A stretch of 64,000 nt of DNA from Seriola aureovittata. Lineage: Eukaryota > Chordata > Actinopteri > Carangiformes > Carangidae. How positions within the stretch are numbered: the stretch's first letter is position 1; every line of letters begins with the position of its first letter. Shown piece by piece: positions 25,601 through 34,700 of this stretch. The notes below the pieces were generated by a model. It was not told the DNA's origin. It saw only the letters and a program-made list of their open reading frames with translations, and did not search any database. The stretch spans positions 18,117,001-18,181,000 of the forward strand of contig NC_079373.1 in the NCBI RefSeq assembly GCF_021018895.1, read 5' to 3'. Both the position numbers and the translations under genes were made by a program.

Positions 25601-27301
25601 TTACAATGTAAGGTGTGGAAGGAACTCACAGATTCATTGTTATCCTGAGCAAACATGGGCATGGGAGGCCTTATGCAGCCCTCAATAAAATGCTCAGTGC
25701 TCCTGTCAGACTGCATGAGTTATTGAATGCTGATAAGAATTTCACTACTTTGCTCCACAACAACAGGAGGTGTGAACAGTTTGCTGCTGTGAACTTTTGC
25801 ATTTTGAAATTTACAGCCCCTGTGTGTGCTGCGTACATTTGCATTGGCACAGACCTTGACAGAAACGGGAGCTTTTCAGCAACAGAAAGTATGCCGGCTG
25901 TGTGCACTCCTGCAGATAGTGAGTCATGGAACACTGCTGTGTACAACCTGGGTGTGAGTCCAGGTACAAACATACTTCAGCTGCCATTTGCTCAAATGCT
26001 TGTAATTATTTTTCTAATTCCTTCGCAGTCTAAGGCATTAAAGACGAGGTGTTGACATCAACATCTGCAAGCTGTTGTGAAGTTACCGCTTGCAGGAGGA
26101 ACTTAAGGCAGGAAAGGGAACAAGAGAGAAAGTGAGAAATAGAAAGTGAGGAAAAGGGAGAGGACACAGGCGGGGCCGGCTCATACTTCAGGGTCAGTCG
26201 ATCTTTCCACGCTTGTTCTGCAGGATCAGAGGCCAGAGTGCACCTGGAACCACCGAGGTATTTCACCTTGCACTGAAAGCTTTCAGCTCAGGAGGAACTA
26301 CAGCCAAACAAACTGCTCGTGTCGCTTTTTTTTCTTTTTTTTCTGCTGTGTGGAGAATGACACAGTGAAGAGCAGTTTCCATCACACCTACACACAGCCC
26401 TGAAAATGAAATCAGACCGACAACTGATTGGCTATGACATACTTCAAGACTGGTTGTGACCCATTAAAATGAATCATTTCATTTCCCTTGATTAATTATT
26501 ATTAACAGGAGAGTATTTTACAAGAGAAGGTCTGACAAATTGAATTCAACTTTTGATAGTCCCATCACTCATCTTGTGACCCCTAAGCTTTACTTTATCT
26601 ACCCCCAGGTTGGTAACCACAGCTTTAAACGAGAGACTAGTGGCTGAATTAAGCAGCAAACTTTTGATTTTGAGCTCCAAATCAAGTGATTCAGACCTTA
26701 TCAAAACTTGGCTATGACACTATGTTTCACACTATGGACAATCACAAATACACTTAAACGTGTGTGTTACACTCAATGTAGAAATACTGTTGAATACGAT
26801 TTACACAAGGTCTACATAACCGGATCTCCCACTTTTTGCTGAGGGCACCCCTGACACCCCTTCATGTCACCCTGTGGGTCCCAGGGCACAACTTTAGGGA
26901 TCACGTCAAAAAGATCCGCTTGTAACCATCAGCACCTGGGCAACACGCTGCTTTGCATTCCTGTTACATTTGCCTAAACGTGAAGAGTTTCCTGAGAAGC
27001 AGTAGTTTGCGCGTTGACAGGCCTTGGCCACAAGTCCCGCACTAAGTTCCTCCTTGAGGCAGTTTACAGTGAAGGGTTCGAGATGAAGAAAGCGGCAACT
27101 CGTGTCAGACGCAAAGCACATAAGTAGTTAAAATAGTGCATACGTGAGGATCAACCCATCTGGACTCCCCAGTGAGTAACAAAATGAGTAGCAGACAGGA
27201 GGAACATACCCCAAAGTACTGATGAAGCCATTCACCGAGCCTTCCGCGTAAAGAGACACAATGTCTCCAATGTGAAGAAAACTGGATCTGTGCTCTGACA
27301 T
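3592..27301 (-). CDS. itpr2: Inositol 1,4,5-trisphosphate receptor type 2, N-terminal 1680 codons (37 exons; 3' part outside window)
   Basis: Tetrameric IP3-gated calcium-release channel of the endoplasmic reticulum. Thirty-seven exons with AG acceptors and GT donors (one GC) join without a frame break into 5040 coding bases. The start codon at 27299-27301 has A at -3 and opens [20 protein letters not shown], the family N-terminus. Type 2 rather than 1 or 3 is supported by [33 protein letters not shown] and [21 protein letters not shown]3-contact residues are present: R266, T268 and R270 in RTTLRQ; R504, K508 and R511 in [10 protein letters not shown]567, R568 and K569 in DYRKNQ. The last exon seen ends at codon 1680 in phase 0. 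About 1000 further residues, including the six membrane segments and pore, must lie left of position 1. Identity is near certain; exon ends are hand-called. Confidence 0.97.
4418..4452. repeat. Imperfect (CA)n microsatellite beside itpr2 exon 36
   Basis: A CA-rich stretch with two interruptions starts only a few bases upstream of the exon 36 acceptor at 4413-4415. On the transcribed strand it is a GT run directly before the splice acceptor. Confidence 0.9.
7197..7228. repeat. Poly(A) tract in itpr2 intron 29
   Basis: About 30 A residues with a single G interruption. It is a T run on the itpr2 sense strand. Confidence 0.9.
9546..13891 (-). CDS. itpr2: itpr2 exons 15-22: end of IP3-binding core and RIH/armadillo region, residues 519-975
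   Basis: Exons: 13733-13891, 12357-12529, 11749-11868, 11311-11493, 10901-11152, 10671-10818, 10382-10529 and 9546-9733. Exon 15 carries the last IP3 contacts, Y567, R568 and K569 in QDYRKNQ, and ends at a GC donor (CAG followed by gcatgt). Exon 16 begins [20 protein letters not shown] and continues with the invariant [20 protein letters not shown]. Exon 18 holds an acidic stretch ([18 protein letters not shown]). Later exons show [19 protein letters not shown] and [20 protein letters not shown]. The whole block is in frame. Confidence 0.95.
10076..10310 (+). mobile_element. Possible degraded LINE fragment
   Basis: The stretch ctagctccctattactgtca followed by gaattaaaaatcct resembles the conserved WLP..RIEFKIL segment near the end of some fish LINE reverse transcriptases. 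A stop precedes it and similarity decays quickly. It lies in itpr2 intron 21. The match rests on a short remembered motif only. Confidence 0.3.
12838..13560. mobile_element. Fragmented hAT-like miniature element in itpr2 intron 15
   Basis: Two separated blocks resemble the teleost repeat with multiple TTAATCGATT-type motifs. Block one is 12838-13050 (gactactgattaatcctt, aatcttcaaatgtttggcat). Block two is about 13470-13560 (tgatctactgatcgattaa, gcgaatcattacagcagct). The roughly 400 bases between them look unrelated and may be a later insertion. Boundaries are approximate. Confidence 0.5.
14117..19774 (-). CDS. itpr2: itpr2 exons 7-14: MIR repeats and first half of the IP3-binding core, residues 210-518
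   Basis: Exons: 19691-19774, 19416-19562, 18514-18609, 18105-18149, 16065-16216, 14651-14750, 14353-14513 and 14117-14258. They encode the second beta-trefoil with MIR repeats ([59 protein letters not shown]) and the start of the helical RIH region ([14 protein letters not shown]). Ligand-binding positions R266, T268, R270, R504, K508 and R511 are conserved. Exon 10 is a symmetric 45-nt exon lying where ITPR1 has its SI splice insert. The substitution L269 in RTTLRQ, against G in ITPR1, is what I recall for types 2 and 3. Confidence 0.95.
14609..14639. repeat. (GT)n microsatellite
   Basis: About 15 GT units, ending some ten bases downstream of the exon 12 donor on the itpr2 sense strand. Confidence 0.95.
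14880..15600. repeat. Teleost interspersed repeat with tandemly related sub-units
   Basis: A recurrent fish repeat recognised by sub-units of the type gattgccatg...ggtacagacattca, seen at about 14950-15015, 15110-15170 and 15240-15300. It is followed by a palindrome-rich end containing gagcattttagcatgctaat and gttagcatttagctcaaagc. The element class is not known to me. It lies in itpr2 intron 11. Confidence 0.6.
15684..15876 (+). mobile_element. tRNA-derived SINE with target-site duplication
   Basis: The tRNA-like head has an A box tagctcagttgg (694-705 after 15000) and a B box ggttcggggcc (15758-15768). It is followed by a pyrimidine-rich body (tgtcattccccctctctctg), an internal aataaa and an A-rich tail. 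A perfect 7-bp duplication, acatact, flanks it at 15677-15683 and 15877-15883. This marks a retrotransposed SINE rather than a working tRNA gene, and the head does not close into a full cloverleaf. Confidence 0.85.
16457..16713. mobile_element. Short hAT-like miniature inverted-repeat element
   Basis: The ends are imperfect inverted repeats: left aggcctgcaattaatta, right ending gttagttgcagcccta. Internal blocks (gtctgtaaaatgtcagtaat, agcccaaatagatgtcttaa) match a common teleost nonautonomous repeat. The copy is degraded and no 8-bp target duplication remains. It lies in itpr2 intron 10. Confidence 0.65.
17390..17455. repeat. C/T-rich low-complexity tract
   Basis: Runs of ccctcc and cttccc units form an almost pure pyrimidine stretch on the plus strand within itpr2 intron 10. 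It generates spurious proline-rich ORFs. Confidence 0.85.
17737..17782. repeat. (GT)n microsatellite
   Basis: About 22 GT units preceded by imperfect GT-rich sequence, in itpr2 intron 10. Confidence 0.95.
18105..18149 (-). CDS. itpr2: itpr2 exon 10, 45-nt phase-0 cassette at the SI splice position
   Basis: The exon is flanked by an acceptor ending tctctgcag and a donor gtgagt. It encodes 15 residues ([15 protein letters not shown]), residues 319-333 of this model. Both flanking introns are phase 0, so it can be skipped without a frameshift. In ITPR1 the alternatively spliced SI segment is also 15 residues, at 318-332. Inclusion is assumed in the gene model; whether it is ever skipped cannot be told from DNA. 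Confidence 0.85.
19970..27301 (-). CDS. itpr2: itpr2 exons 1-6: suppressor (Ins145_P3_rec) domain, residues 1-209
   Basis: Exons read leftwards: 27210-27301, 22719-22789, 22251-22369, 22076-22162, 20895-21053 and 19970-20068. They encode the N-terminal beta-trefoil that damps IP3 affinity and contacts the gating machinery. Diagnostic strings are [58 protein letters not shown] and [20 protein letters not shown]. Intron 1 is the largest seen here (about 4.4 kb), as is common after the first coding exon. The fish loop in exon 3 ([13 protein letters not shown]) differs from the mammalian one but sits at the known variable position. Confidence 0.95.
21093..21590. mobile_element. hAT-like nonautonomous element in itpr2 intron 4, with a second repeat inside
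   Basis: The left end is cagtggtggaggaatcattc and the right end is acttagttaccttcaaccac followed by tg, so CAGTGGT(T/G)GA termini are inverted. The right third (aaagtacaagtagctcaaat, agtaaatgtacttagttacc) matches an abundant teleost repeat. Positions 21150-21320 resemble another family (gttttgtccaaccaatagt, catatttgaaaagttggaa). The left end is 40 bases from the exon 5 acceptor. Confidence 0.65.
22608..22681. repeat. (GT)37 microsatellite
   Basis: An uninterrupted 74-base GT run, starting about 38 bases beyond the exon 2 donor on the itpr2 sense strand. It is the longest pure dinucleotide run in the window. Confidence 0.97.
22790..27209 (-). other. itpr2: itpr2 intron 1, no feature recognised
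   Basis: A 4.4 kb intron between the start-codon exon and exon 2. I see no coding similarity, RNA gene or transposon in it. Scattered short ORFs (for example 25615-26055) show no recognisable domain. First introns often carry enhancers, but nothing here shows one directly. Confidence 0.7.
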
Positions 27302-27560
27302 GTTTTTTTTAGTGAAGATACGCTTAAGATTTGTCCTGGTTTTCCATTTATGAACGAATGGCACTTCTCTTCGGGTGAAGTACAGTCCACACGTTACAGC
27401 GCCTCCAGTTTAACAGCAGTCCTCAGATTCACCTTCATTCTTTCACTTCTGCATTTCAGCAAGTCGACAGAGAAAACGCGAAAGTGCGCGAAAGAAATAA
27501 ACTGCTGGCGAGTTTAAGGCTAATGCTGTGGGGTTTTAGACTTATTCAACTTCTTCCTGT
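27302..27560 (-). promoter_or_regulatory. itpr2: itpr2 5' UTR and probable promoter region
   Basis: This is the sequence immediately upstream of the itpr2 start codon. No coding exon is recognised above it, so the transcription start is probably within a few hundred bases. I see no clear TATA box. A moderately CpG-containing stretch lies near 27470-27515. The assignment rests on position only. Confidence 0.4.
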
Positions 27561-27957
27561 ATGTCAGACAGACTCGAGAGTGCTCTTCTTCACATCCACC
27601 TCAGGGGGAGGAGACTGCTGCTGTCAGGGCTATGAGCAAATTCCGTTCAATGACATGTTTTTGTTTTTATTCAGAGCAGGCCCTCTAAAAACAGAAGTCA
27701 TTAAATTAGTCGAAACTTTACTTCACAATGAATCTTTAGCTGTAAAAGGAGATAACTGGTAAATATATAGAGGTTCTATGGGAGATAGAAAATAGATTAT
27801 ACCATAAAGTCCACTCTAGAGACTACAACACATGAAGCCCACTCGTTTCCATTTGAATACTGCATTACTTATCAATGTATGGACATTTAAACATATTAAC
27901 ACGTCACAGTTATGAAAACTATACTCATTTTTATGAATGTGTGTGTAAATCAAGAAG

Positions 27958-28018
27958 GGCGGGCCCCCTTGGTTGGGGGAGGGGGGGGTAGAGCCAGTGC
28001 AGTGGGGTGGGGGGGGCG
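27958..28018. repeat. G-rich tract with quadruplex potential
   Basis: Several runs of four or more G on the plus strand (ttgggggaggggggggta, tggggtgggggggg) lie within 60 bases, roughly 650 bases upstream of the itpr2 start codon. Confidence 0.8.
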
Positions 28019-28703
28019 TGATATGATTTATGTAGGGAAAATAAACTAGAGCTTTTAACTTTAACCCTAACTTAATCCTGTAAACTATAAAATAGGATTA
28101 TTTCATAATTATATGGTTTCATCCAACTGAAAGGAAGCAAACCAGCATTTTTGAAGCTAGGAAAGGTAAGCACCTACTATCTCCCTTTAAAATATTTGTG
28201 ATTAAAAATTACATTAAAGGTAACAGCTGGGCACAAGCCATGAGCAAGCAAGTGAGTGTGGAGGTCATAAATCACACATTAACAGTCTCCCTAAAGGTTT
28301 TCACATTACTTGTTTTATCTTCATTAAAATCCTTTCAGGTTGTGTCTGAATATTTCACACACTGACCACAGACATTGTCTCTCCCAATCATTTGGCAGCA
28401 AATCAAACGTCCGGCTGCTTTAGACAAAATATCCTGATTGTGCTTAGTTTTGGACAACAACAGTCATACATGGTCACAGTGACTCTGTTTCCCAGTGTGT
28501 CCATTACAGGTGTCCACACTGCTACAGGGGCAAGACTGACAGAGAAACAAAAACGTAAATGTCTAATTTTTCTTTCTATCAAAACTAGACATGTTCTCTG
28601 TTTTGGTAATTTGTTTTCTTTCACATCAGTATCTTCTAGTCTGGAATACATAATGAGCAGACGTAGAAAACATCAAAATACAGTAATCCAAGTACTGTAG
28701 TTA

Positions 28704-29387
28704 TAGTGGCAAGAAAAAGTAAGTGAACACTTTAGAACTACCTGCATTTACACATAAGATAGTCTTAAAATACGGTCAGGTCTTGATCTGAATGAACAAA
28801 CACAATCTATTTTAACTAATAAAAAACAAACTATTGTATTATTCTTGTTCATATTGAAAACAACATTCAAGGTGTGGAGGTGTGGGTTAGAGCTACTCAA
28901 TCTGAAAAAATACTTCAACATTTTGAGTTTGCTGTTCACATGAAACATCTGCTGATGTGAACCATGCCTCGCAAAAGAGATCTCAGAAGATGTATAAATG
29001 GAGATGATTTTGTTCTGTGGCTTTTCTCCATAGAAGTGGGCGTCCAGCTAAGATGACGACAGAAGCACAAGGCAGAATGATCAGTAATGTTAAAAAGAAC
29101 TCAGAGTAACAGATAAAGGCTTAAAGGAATCACTGGAGCTGGTTAACATCTCTTTTCATGAGTCTACCATAAACAGATCATGGTGCATGTTTACATGGAG
29201 CATGTTGTCCATGGCCAGACACCATGGAGCCGCTTCTCTCCGTATAAAAACATCATAATTTGGGCCTTTGCTGCCTGGACAGCTCGTGAGAGGAATATGA
29301 ATTCCCAAGTTTGATCACATTTTACGACCAATTAATTCAAAAGTCCCAGTTAATTCCAAAGGGTCCACACCCTTTTTCTTGCCACTA
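28704..29387 (+). mobile_element. Deleted Tc1/mariner-type transposon
   Basis: Both ends carry the same 18 bases, tatagtggcaagaaaaag, in inverted orientation (28702-28719 and 29372-29389), counting the TA target dinucleotide. Similarity between the arms continues inward (aacactttagaactacctgc against the reverse of gttaattccaaagggtcca). The total is about 690 bases, far shorter than an autonomous Tc1 (about 1.6 kb). Confidence 0.85.
28960..29300 (+). pseudogene. Tc1-like transposase remnant
   Basis: Inside the element, the stretches atgcctcgcaaaagagatct, gtgggcgtccagctaagatg, gcttaaaggaatcactggag and tttgggcctttgctgcctgg follow the order of Tc1 transposase coding sequence. Large internal deletions, frame breaks and stops are present. 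No intact catalytic domain remains, so it is a non-functional relic. Confidence 0.75.
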
Positions 29388-30568
29388 TAGTTTTGAGGTA
29401 TCTGCACTTCAGTTGAATAATTGTAGATTATGTTACTTTATTCTTCTACTTTGCTACATTTTAGAAGGAAATACTGTATTTTTTACAGCTATAGTCACTA
29501 ATTACTTTTCAGATCATGATTTGATAAACATCCAAAAAATGAACACAAATTTGAGTATCAGAACTTTTTTCTTCTTTTATCTCCCAGTAATCACCTCATG
29601 ACCCTTGAAATGTATTTGGCGACCACACACTGATGCATCAGTCCTGAGGGAACAGAGTGAGTACTCTCGATACATGAAGTACATTTAGCTGCTAATACTA
29701 TTGGTTATAGTTGGTCTTTGAATGCAGGACTTTTATTTGTGATAGAGTATATTCACATTGTTGATGGTGGTGGTGGTGTTTCTGTGGAAAAATGTATAGG
29801 TTTTTAAAGTTTAAACCATAAAACACACCAACACACCTGATTCATTGGAAAGCTTTGAACAGTATGAAATGGTCTGAATGATTTGCAGTGAGGCTCATAT
29901 ACAACAGGACGGTGGTGGTTTGTACTACATCTCTTGATACACCAGAGGCCGCTAGAGATCAAGACTCAAAGGGTTCAGACCATAGACTGGTTTACGACTC
30001 AGCTGCAAATGTCAGACAGGCAATCCCATTATCCGACCTATATCGCCCTCTAGCGTTCACCTTACTGAACTAACAGGTAATTCAGCTGTTCTTTTGGGTT
30101 TGCCTGTGTTAAATACAAACAAGTCCACCATAAAAGGTTAATTCATACTGGTTCCAAGGACTGGTTCCTCAGGCTGTACACACAGTCTGCAGGTGAGACA
30201 AAGTGAACAAAAAGTAAACTGCTAAATGTAAATTACTACTGACACTTAACTATAACAAAATAATACAGATTTTTTTTATGTTGTAAAATTACAGATTACG
30301 ACTGACCCAGTAAAATTATTTAATGTTGGCAGACAAACTAGTTTATATCTACGAGGAAGTAAAATGTTTACAGCCTGGACCTGCCGAATAGTCACTCTGA
30401 TGGAGAGAAATCTCTTACAAAAAATGGGAAGTTAAAGTACAGGACTTTACCGTCACTACTTTTTATTTTATATAGACTTCCACCATGGCCTACAAAACTA
30501 TACAACTGTATTAATACAACATAGCATACTCAGTGCTAGCTGTGGTAATATATTTCCATCTAAAATGA

Positions 30569-30570
<2 letters not shown>

Positions 30571-30637
<67 letters not shown>

Positions 30638-30653
30638 TGTGTGTGTGTGTGTG

Positions 30654-30708
<55 letters not shown>
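30571..30708. repeat. Compound (GT)n-(GA)n microsatellite
   Basis: About 42 GT units with one interruption (30571-30655) run directly into about 26 GA units (30657-30708). It sits about 75-250 bases upstream of the plekhg7 5' exon region. Confidence 0.97.
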
Positions 30709-30713
<5 letters not shown>

Positions 30714-30759
30714 GATGTTCCCATGCAGGCTGAGCAGTCGCACCTTTACACCAGCTCCG

Positions 30760-30982
30760 GACAATGAACCGCCCCTCTCCTTCCTTCACTCCGCTGTAGC
30801 CTTCACTTGTTTTTTTTTCATACAACGAACACACGCCGTCGGGTCGGACGGAGACTTTCTCCTTGTAAACCTGTGAGCTGTGTCTTGAGTCTCCTCGGTT
30901 TGCCTCCGACACCAGCAGGACTCTCCCGGTCACCCTTCACTTCACCACCAGTCGTTGAAGACGTCGCGTGGCTTCGGCGGGT
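30760..30982 (+). promoter_or_regulatory. plekhg7: plekhg7 promoter region and 5' untranslated exon
   Basis: A GC- and CpG-richer stretch (ccgcccctctccttccttca, cacgccgtcgggtcggac) ends in a strong donor, ggcgggt followed by gtaagt at 30983. A matching acceptor, ttctcccag, lies at 31592-31600 directly before the exon with the start codon. Start of transcription is not resolvable. The assignment rests on this splice pair and position. Confidence 0.55.
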
Positions 30983-31743
30983 GTAAGTAAACCAGACTTC
31001 TTAAATTTGAATGAGTATCTAATCAGCTTTCACACAGCTGATGCTCGGTATAGCTGATTATTGCTGTAAACTTTCGGATATATGGTTTGTTCTTTTACCT
31101 TTGTTACCTCGTGGAGTTAACAGCTCGTTGAATAAACAATGAAATTAAGCTAATATGGTGGGAAAGCGTCAGTATAACAATATCTGTTGTTGCCTAGGCT
31201 ACCAAAGGAGAAAATCGATACGAGCAGACAAACAGCAGCAGACACTAGTCTGAGACAGGAGAGCTGAAGTAAGGTGCATGGCCTCCTTTGCTTCTTTGTA
31301 TCTCACACCACATTGTGAGACTTATAATGTCAAACTGCAGTTACTGTACACTGTAATATGTCTGCTGTAGCATCACTGTACACCCATTGACCAAGTATAG
31401 TACACCTGGTTTGTCCTCCTTCACAGGCACATATGTATTCATGTATTATAGTCATACTGTATCTTCATAAGAATTCTACACTGCCAATTTACCATTTCAC
31501 CCCTAATCAAATCCCCTTTCAGAAGATTAGGGGGTAAGCCTGTGCCCAGCCTGCTTCATTTTACTTGTGTGTATTGATACATTTCTACTTTTTCTCCCAG
31601 AGGCTTGAGGAGTGAATGGTGTGAACAGTGTTGGAATGCAACAGGATTATCATCTGACTTTAGCTCAGAGGAGGCGAAGCAACCAGACCATTAGATCACA
31701 CATTTTCTGATCTTTGCTGCACTACAATGCCTTTGAGGTTACG

Positions 31744-34700
31744 ATGTCTACGCTGAAGCACGTTATTCTGCACGATAAAGACCAGGATGTTGAAAAGAAG
31801 CTCGACTGGAGTTACATTGAATGGGCTGAAAATGAAGTTATTACCACAGGTGTGGCGAATGCACAGACACAAACGGACTGGGGGCCCTTTGAGCACAAGG
31901 AGAGTCAGACCAGCAACCCGGTCATAATGCACATAGACCTCACACGGACACACTCCAAGCTGAGACACTCGTCTCTGGTGGACACTGATGGCTTGGTAGC
32001 ACCTCTCTTCCAGTTTGATCGGCAGGCCCCCGCCCGCATCTCCACGTCTCCGACTTTGAGGAGGATGAGGAGCACCCGACGTCCTTTGATAGATTCTCGG
32101 GATCCTCTGAGGATGGGGAGCACACAGGAGGAGCCTTCCTCTGCAGGCACACCACCCCCTATAAGACCCCTGTCTCCAGTGCACAGAGTCAAGTCTCCTC
32201 TTGCAGCTAGCCCCCTCTCTGATGGAGAGATCTGTCATGATCATCAGCCCATTTCATCCTCTGGCCGACAGAGAACCAGATCATATAGATCAAAGACTTT
32301 TGACAGTGGTATCACTTCCACCAGACAAGAATGTCGCAGCGCTCATCCTACTCTTATTAAAGATTTTGGATTTCTTCATGGTGAAGTGCAGGTGAGCTTT
32401 TACTGTACTTATAGTGTAAAGCATTATTTTAACCGAGGCATGTCTGCACAAAAGCAGACCATAGTCCAGCAGAAATCATTTGTTTCTCTAATCATCACTC
32501 AAACCTCAATGCAAGACCACAAGTCATGTGAGTGGACTAGTGTGGATTTTATCCCAAAGCCTATAAATTAAATGGTTACACATTCCTTCCTTGCGGAAAC
32601 TTTCTCTCCCTCATTCTGCGTTGCCTCCTGTGGTGGTCACTCACAATGCAGGCTTTTGACAGCAAATGAATCAGCAGTTACATGCACTGACAGCTCTGAC
32701 CAAACCCACTGCCTGGAGAGCCCTGGGAAGTGCTCTCCTTGGGCCCCTATTCACCGCAGTCAGCAGTCACCCAATAATGGAGGGGTCAGTGAGCGATGGA
32801 AAAAGATAATGGGGAGATCTATTCATCAGCTTGTGGTATTCAAGCGAGCACATTCTCAATAGAGTCCCGACATTCTCCTCAGATATCAGAGGCTTTTGAG
32901 TCCAAGTGACCACTTAAAACACTGATTCAGATTTGAATGTCTTTGAAAGTGATATAGCGGTGTTGTTAGCAGTAGGAGGTCCCGGCACCCTATATTTAAC
33001 GCTGAGTGTACAGTGAGACGGTGCTAGTGTGGCATGTAAATAACATAATTAGAGCTTTGGAAACTTGAGGTCAGTAAAAGTGAGTGAGTGTTTTTAGTCT
33101 GTAAAATTATCTGATTTGAACTTATTTTGATTTATGCCTGTGTCTTATTTTCAAGTTAATCATCAAGTATATCTACTGTAATTCTGTGTTTTCAGTGAAC
33201 ACTGATGTATAAGTGTGGTTACAATTGAAAGTTTTCCATTGACTGATGCAGTATTTTGGTCTCTTTGCAGGAGAAAGATCACTGCTATACTAGGTAGGTG
33301 TACCTTGAACTGCTTTGCATGTTTGCGTGTGTATCTTGTCAGTTACTGCCAAAAAAACACAGGACTTCACTTTCACGTTTGTGAGAACATATTTGCATAT
33401 CAGGAATGTAGTAAAAACCTTTCCTCTATCTGATAAGCTGAGCTTTAGTGCTCACATTTTTTATTTTTAAGTCCCTCTGATTTGTCTCTAATTTGCATGA
33501 TGAACGACTTTTTCCAAAATATCAGTCAAATCTTTTAGTTAAGGAAAAAATGTGACGCGTCACTTCAGCATCATGAGTTCCTCAGCCGTCTGTGCTCATG
33601 AGCAAGCGAGGATGACTGGGCCTTTGGTTTAGGGAGCCCCATTGTGCATTCATTGTCATTCATATCTTTGTTAATGGAGCATAAGCTTAAGTTTTGAGAG
33701 TCCCATGGTTATGTATGGGCTAGACAAACTCTCATTAAGGCTGTTTTCTCTTACTGCCACCCACACCCCTCCTAATGGAGCTGCCGGGCTCTTCCCCTCA
33801 CTGGATAATTAGGCAGCTATTGTCCCAGTAATTACACCCTGGCACTGTGCCTCTTACAGTGACCGGGCCTTGCGAGCCATTGGTTGGGACAGTTTTGTTT
33901 TGGGGGCATCATTATTTCTCTTGTTGTGTGGGAACAAAGCATCCATTTTTACAAGTGCTTTCAGTGGCAGAGAAAGCTTTCTGAACAGTCACAAAGCAAC
34001 AGGATGTCATTGTGAGGATGCTCTGGACTGCAAGGAGACACTGACCTGCTTTTTAGAGGAGTGCTTCTCTTACTGTCCCATCAGCCATGTATTCTCTTCA
34101 GTGCTCAGGTGATGCTCCTGACTATTATCTGTTTTACTGTTCAGCACTGCGTGCCTATAGATTGATATGTAGGGGGGTTGTATCAGTTTACTAGGAAGAA
34201 CACGACCACGAACAGTTGGTGCTTTCACAGTTCAACAACAGTGTCCTGGAGGAAAAAACCTACAAGGTTACTCCTGTTCGTTTGTAGACTAACAAATACT
34301 CTGAGTGTACAGGTTGGACCCTGCAGCCATGTGGCCTACAAGTGCACCCGAGCTGTGCTGCTTCTGCAACTGTGCAGGCCCAGGAGCAGAAATGCAGCCA
34401 CTGTATGAGGGGTTATGTTATGTGCTGTTAGAGGAAGACAGCCTGATTATTTAGTCAGCCTGATAACAAAGCAGATTTTACATATAATAGTAAACAGAAA
34501 TTAACCAGTACAAGCATTGTTCCTCTTGCTTGTACTTCTGTTCCAGTTTATTGTATTGTTATCATAAACAGAAATATTAGCCCTCACCTGTAAGCCAGAC
34601 TTCCTTATGGTTTGATCATGTCCTGATAATCTTTATCAGCCAGGGAGTGTGTTGATCTACCCTGACCTAATGTGGATGTGTTTACAATACACCAATGGTG

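Larger units (their letters stand above)
27302..30770. other. Divergent intergenic region between itpr2 and plekhg7
   Basis: About 3.4 kb separates the two 5' ends. It holds a G-rich tract at 27958-28018, a deleted Tc1-like element at 28704-29387 and a compound GT/GA repeat at 30571-30708. No gene is recognised within it. Confidence 0.7.

Noticed and set aside
25615..26055. 146-codon plus-strand ORF and 100-codon minus-strand ORF in itpr2 intron 1
   Set aside because: No domain, no splice partners and no similarity I can recognise; length is within chance for this much A/T-moderate sequence.
30498..30933. ORFs full of THTH, SLSL or VCVC repeats
   Set aside because: They come from the compound GT/GA microsatellite.
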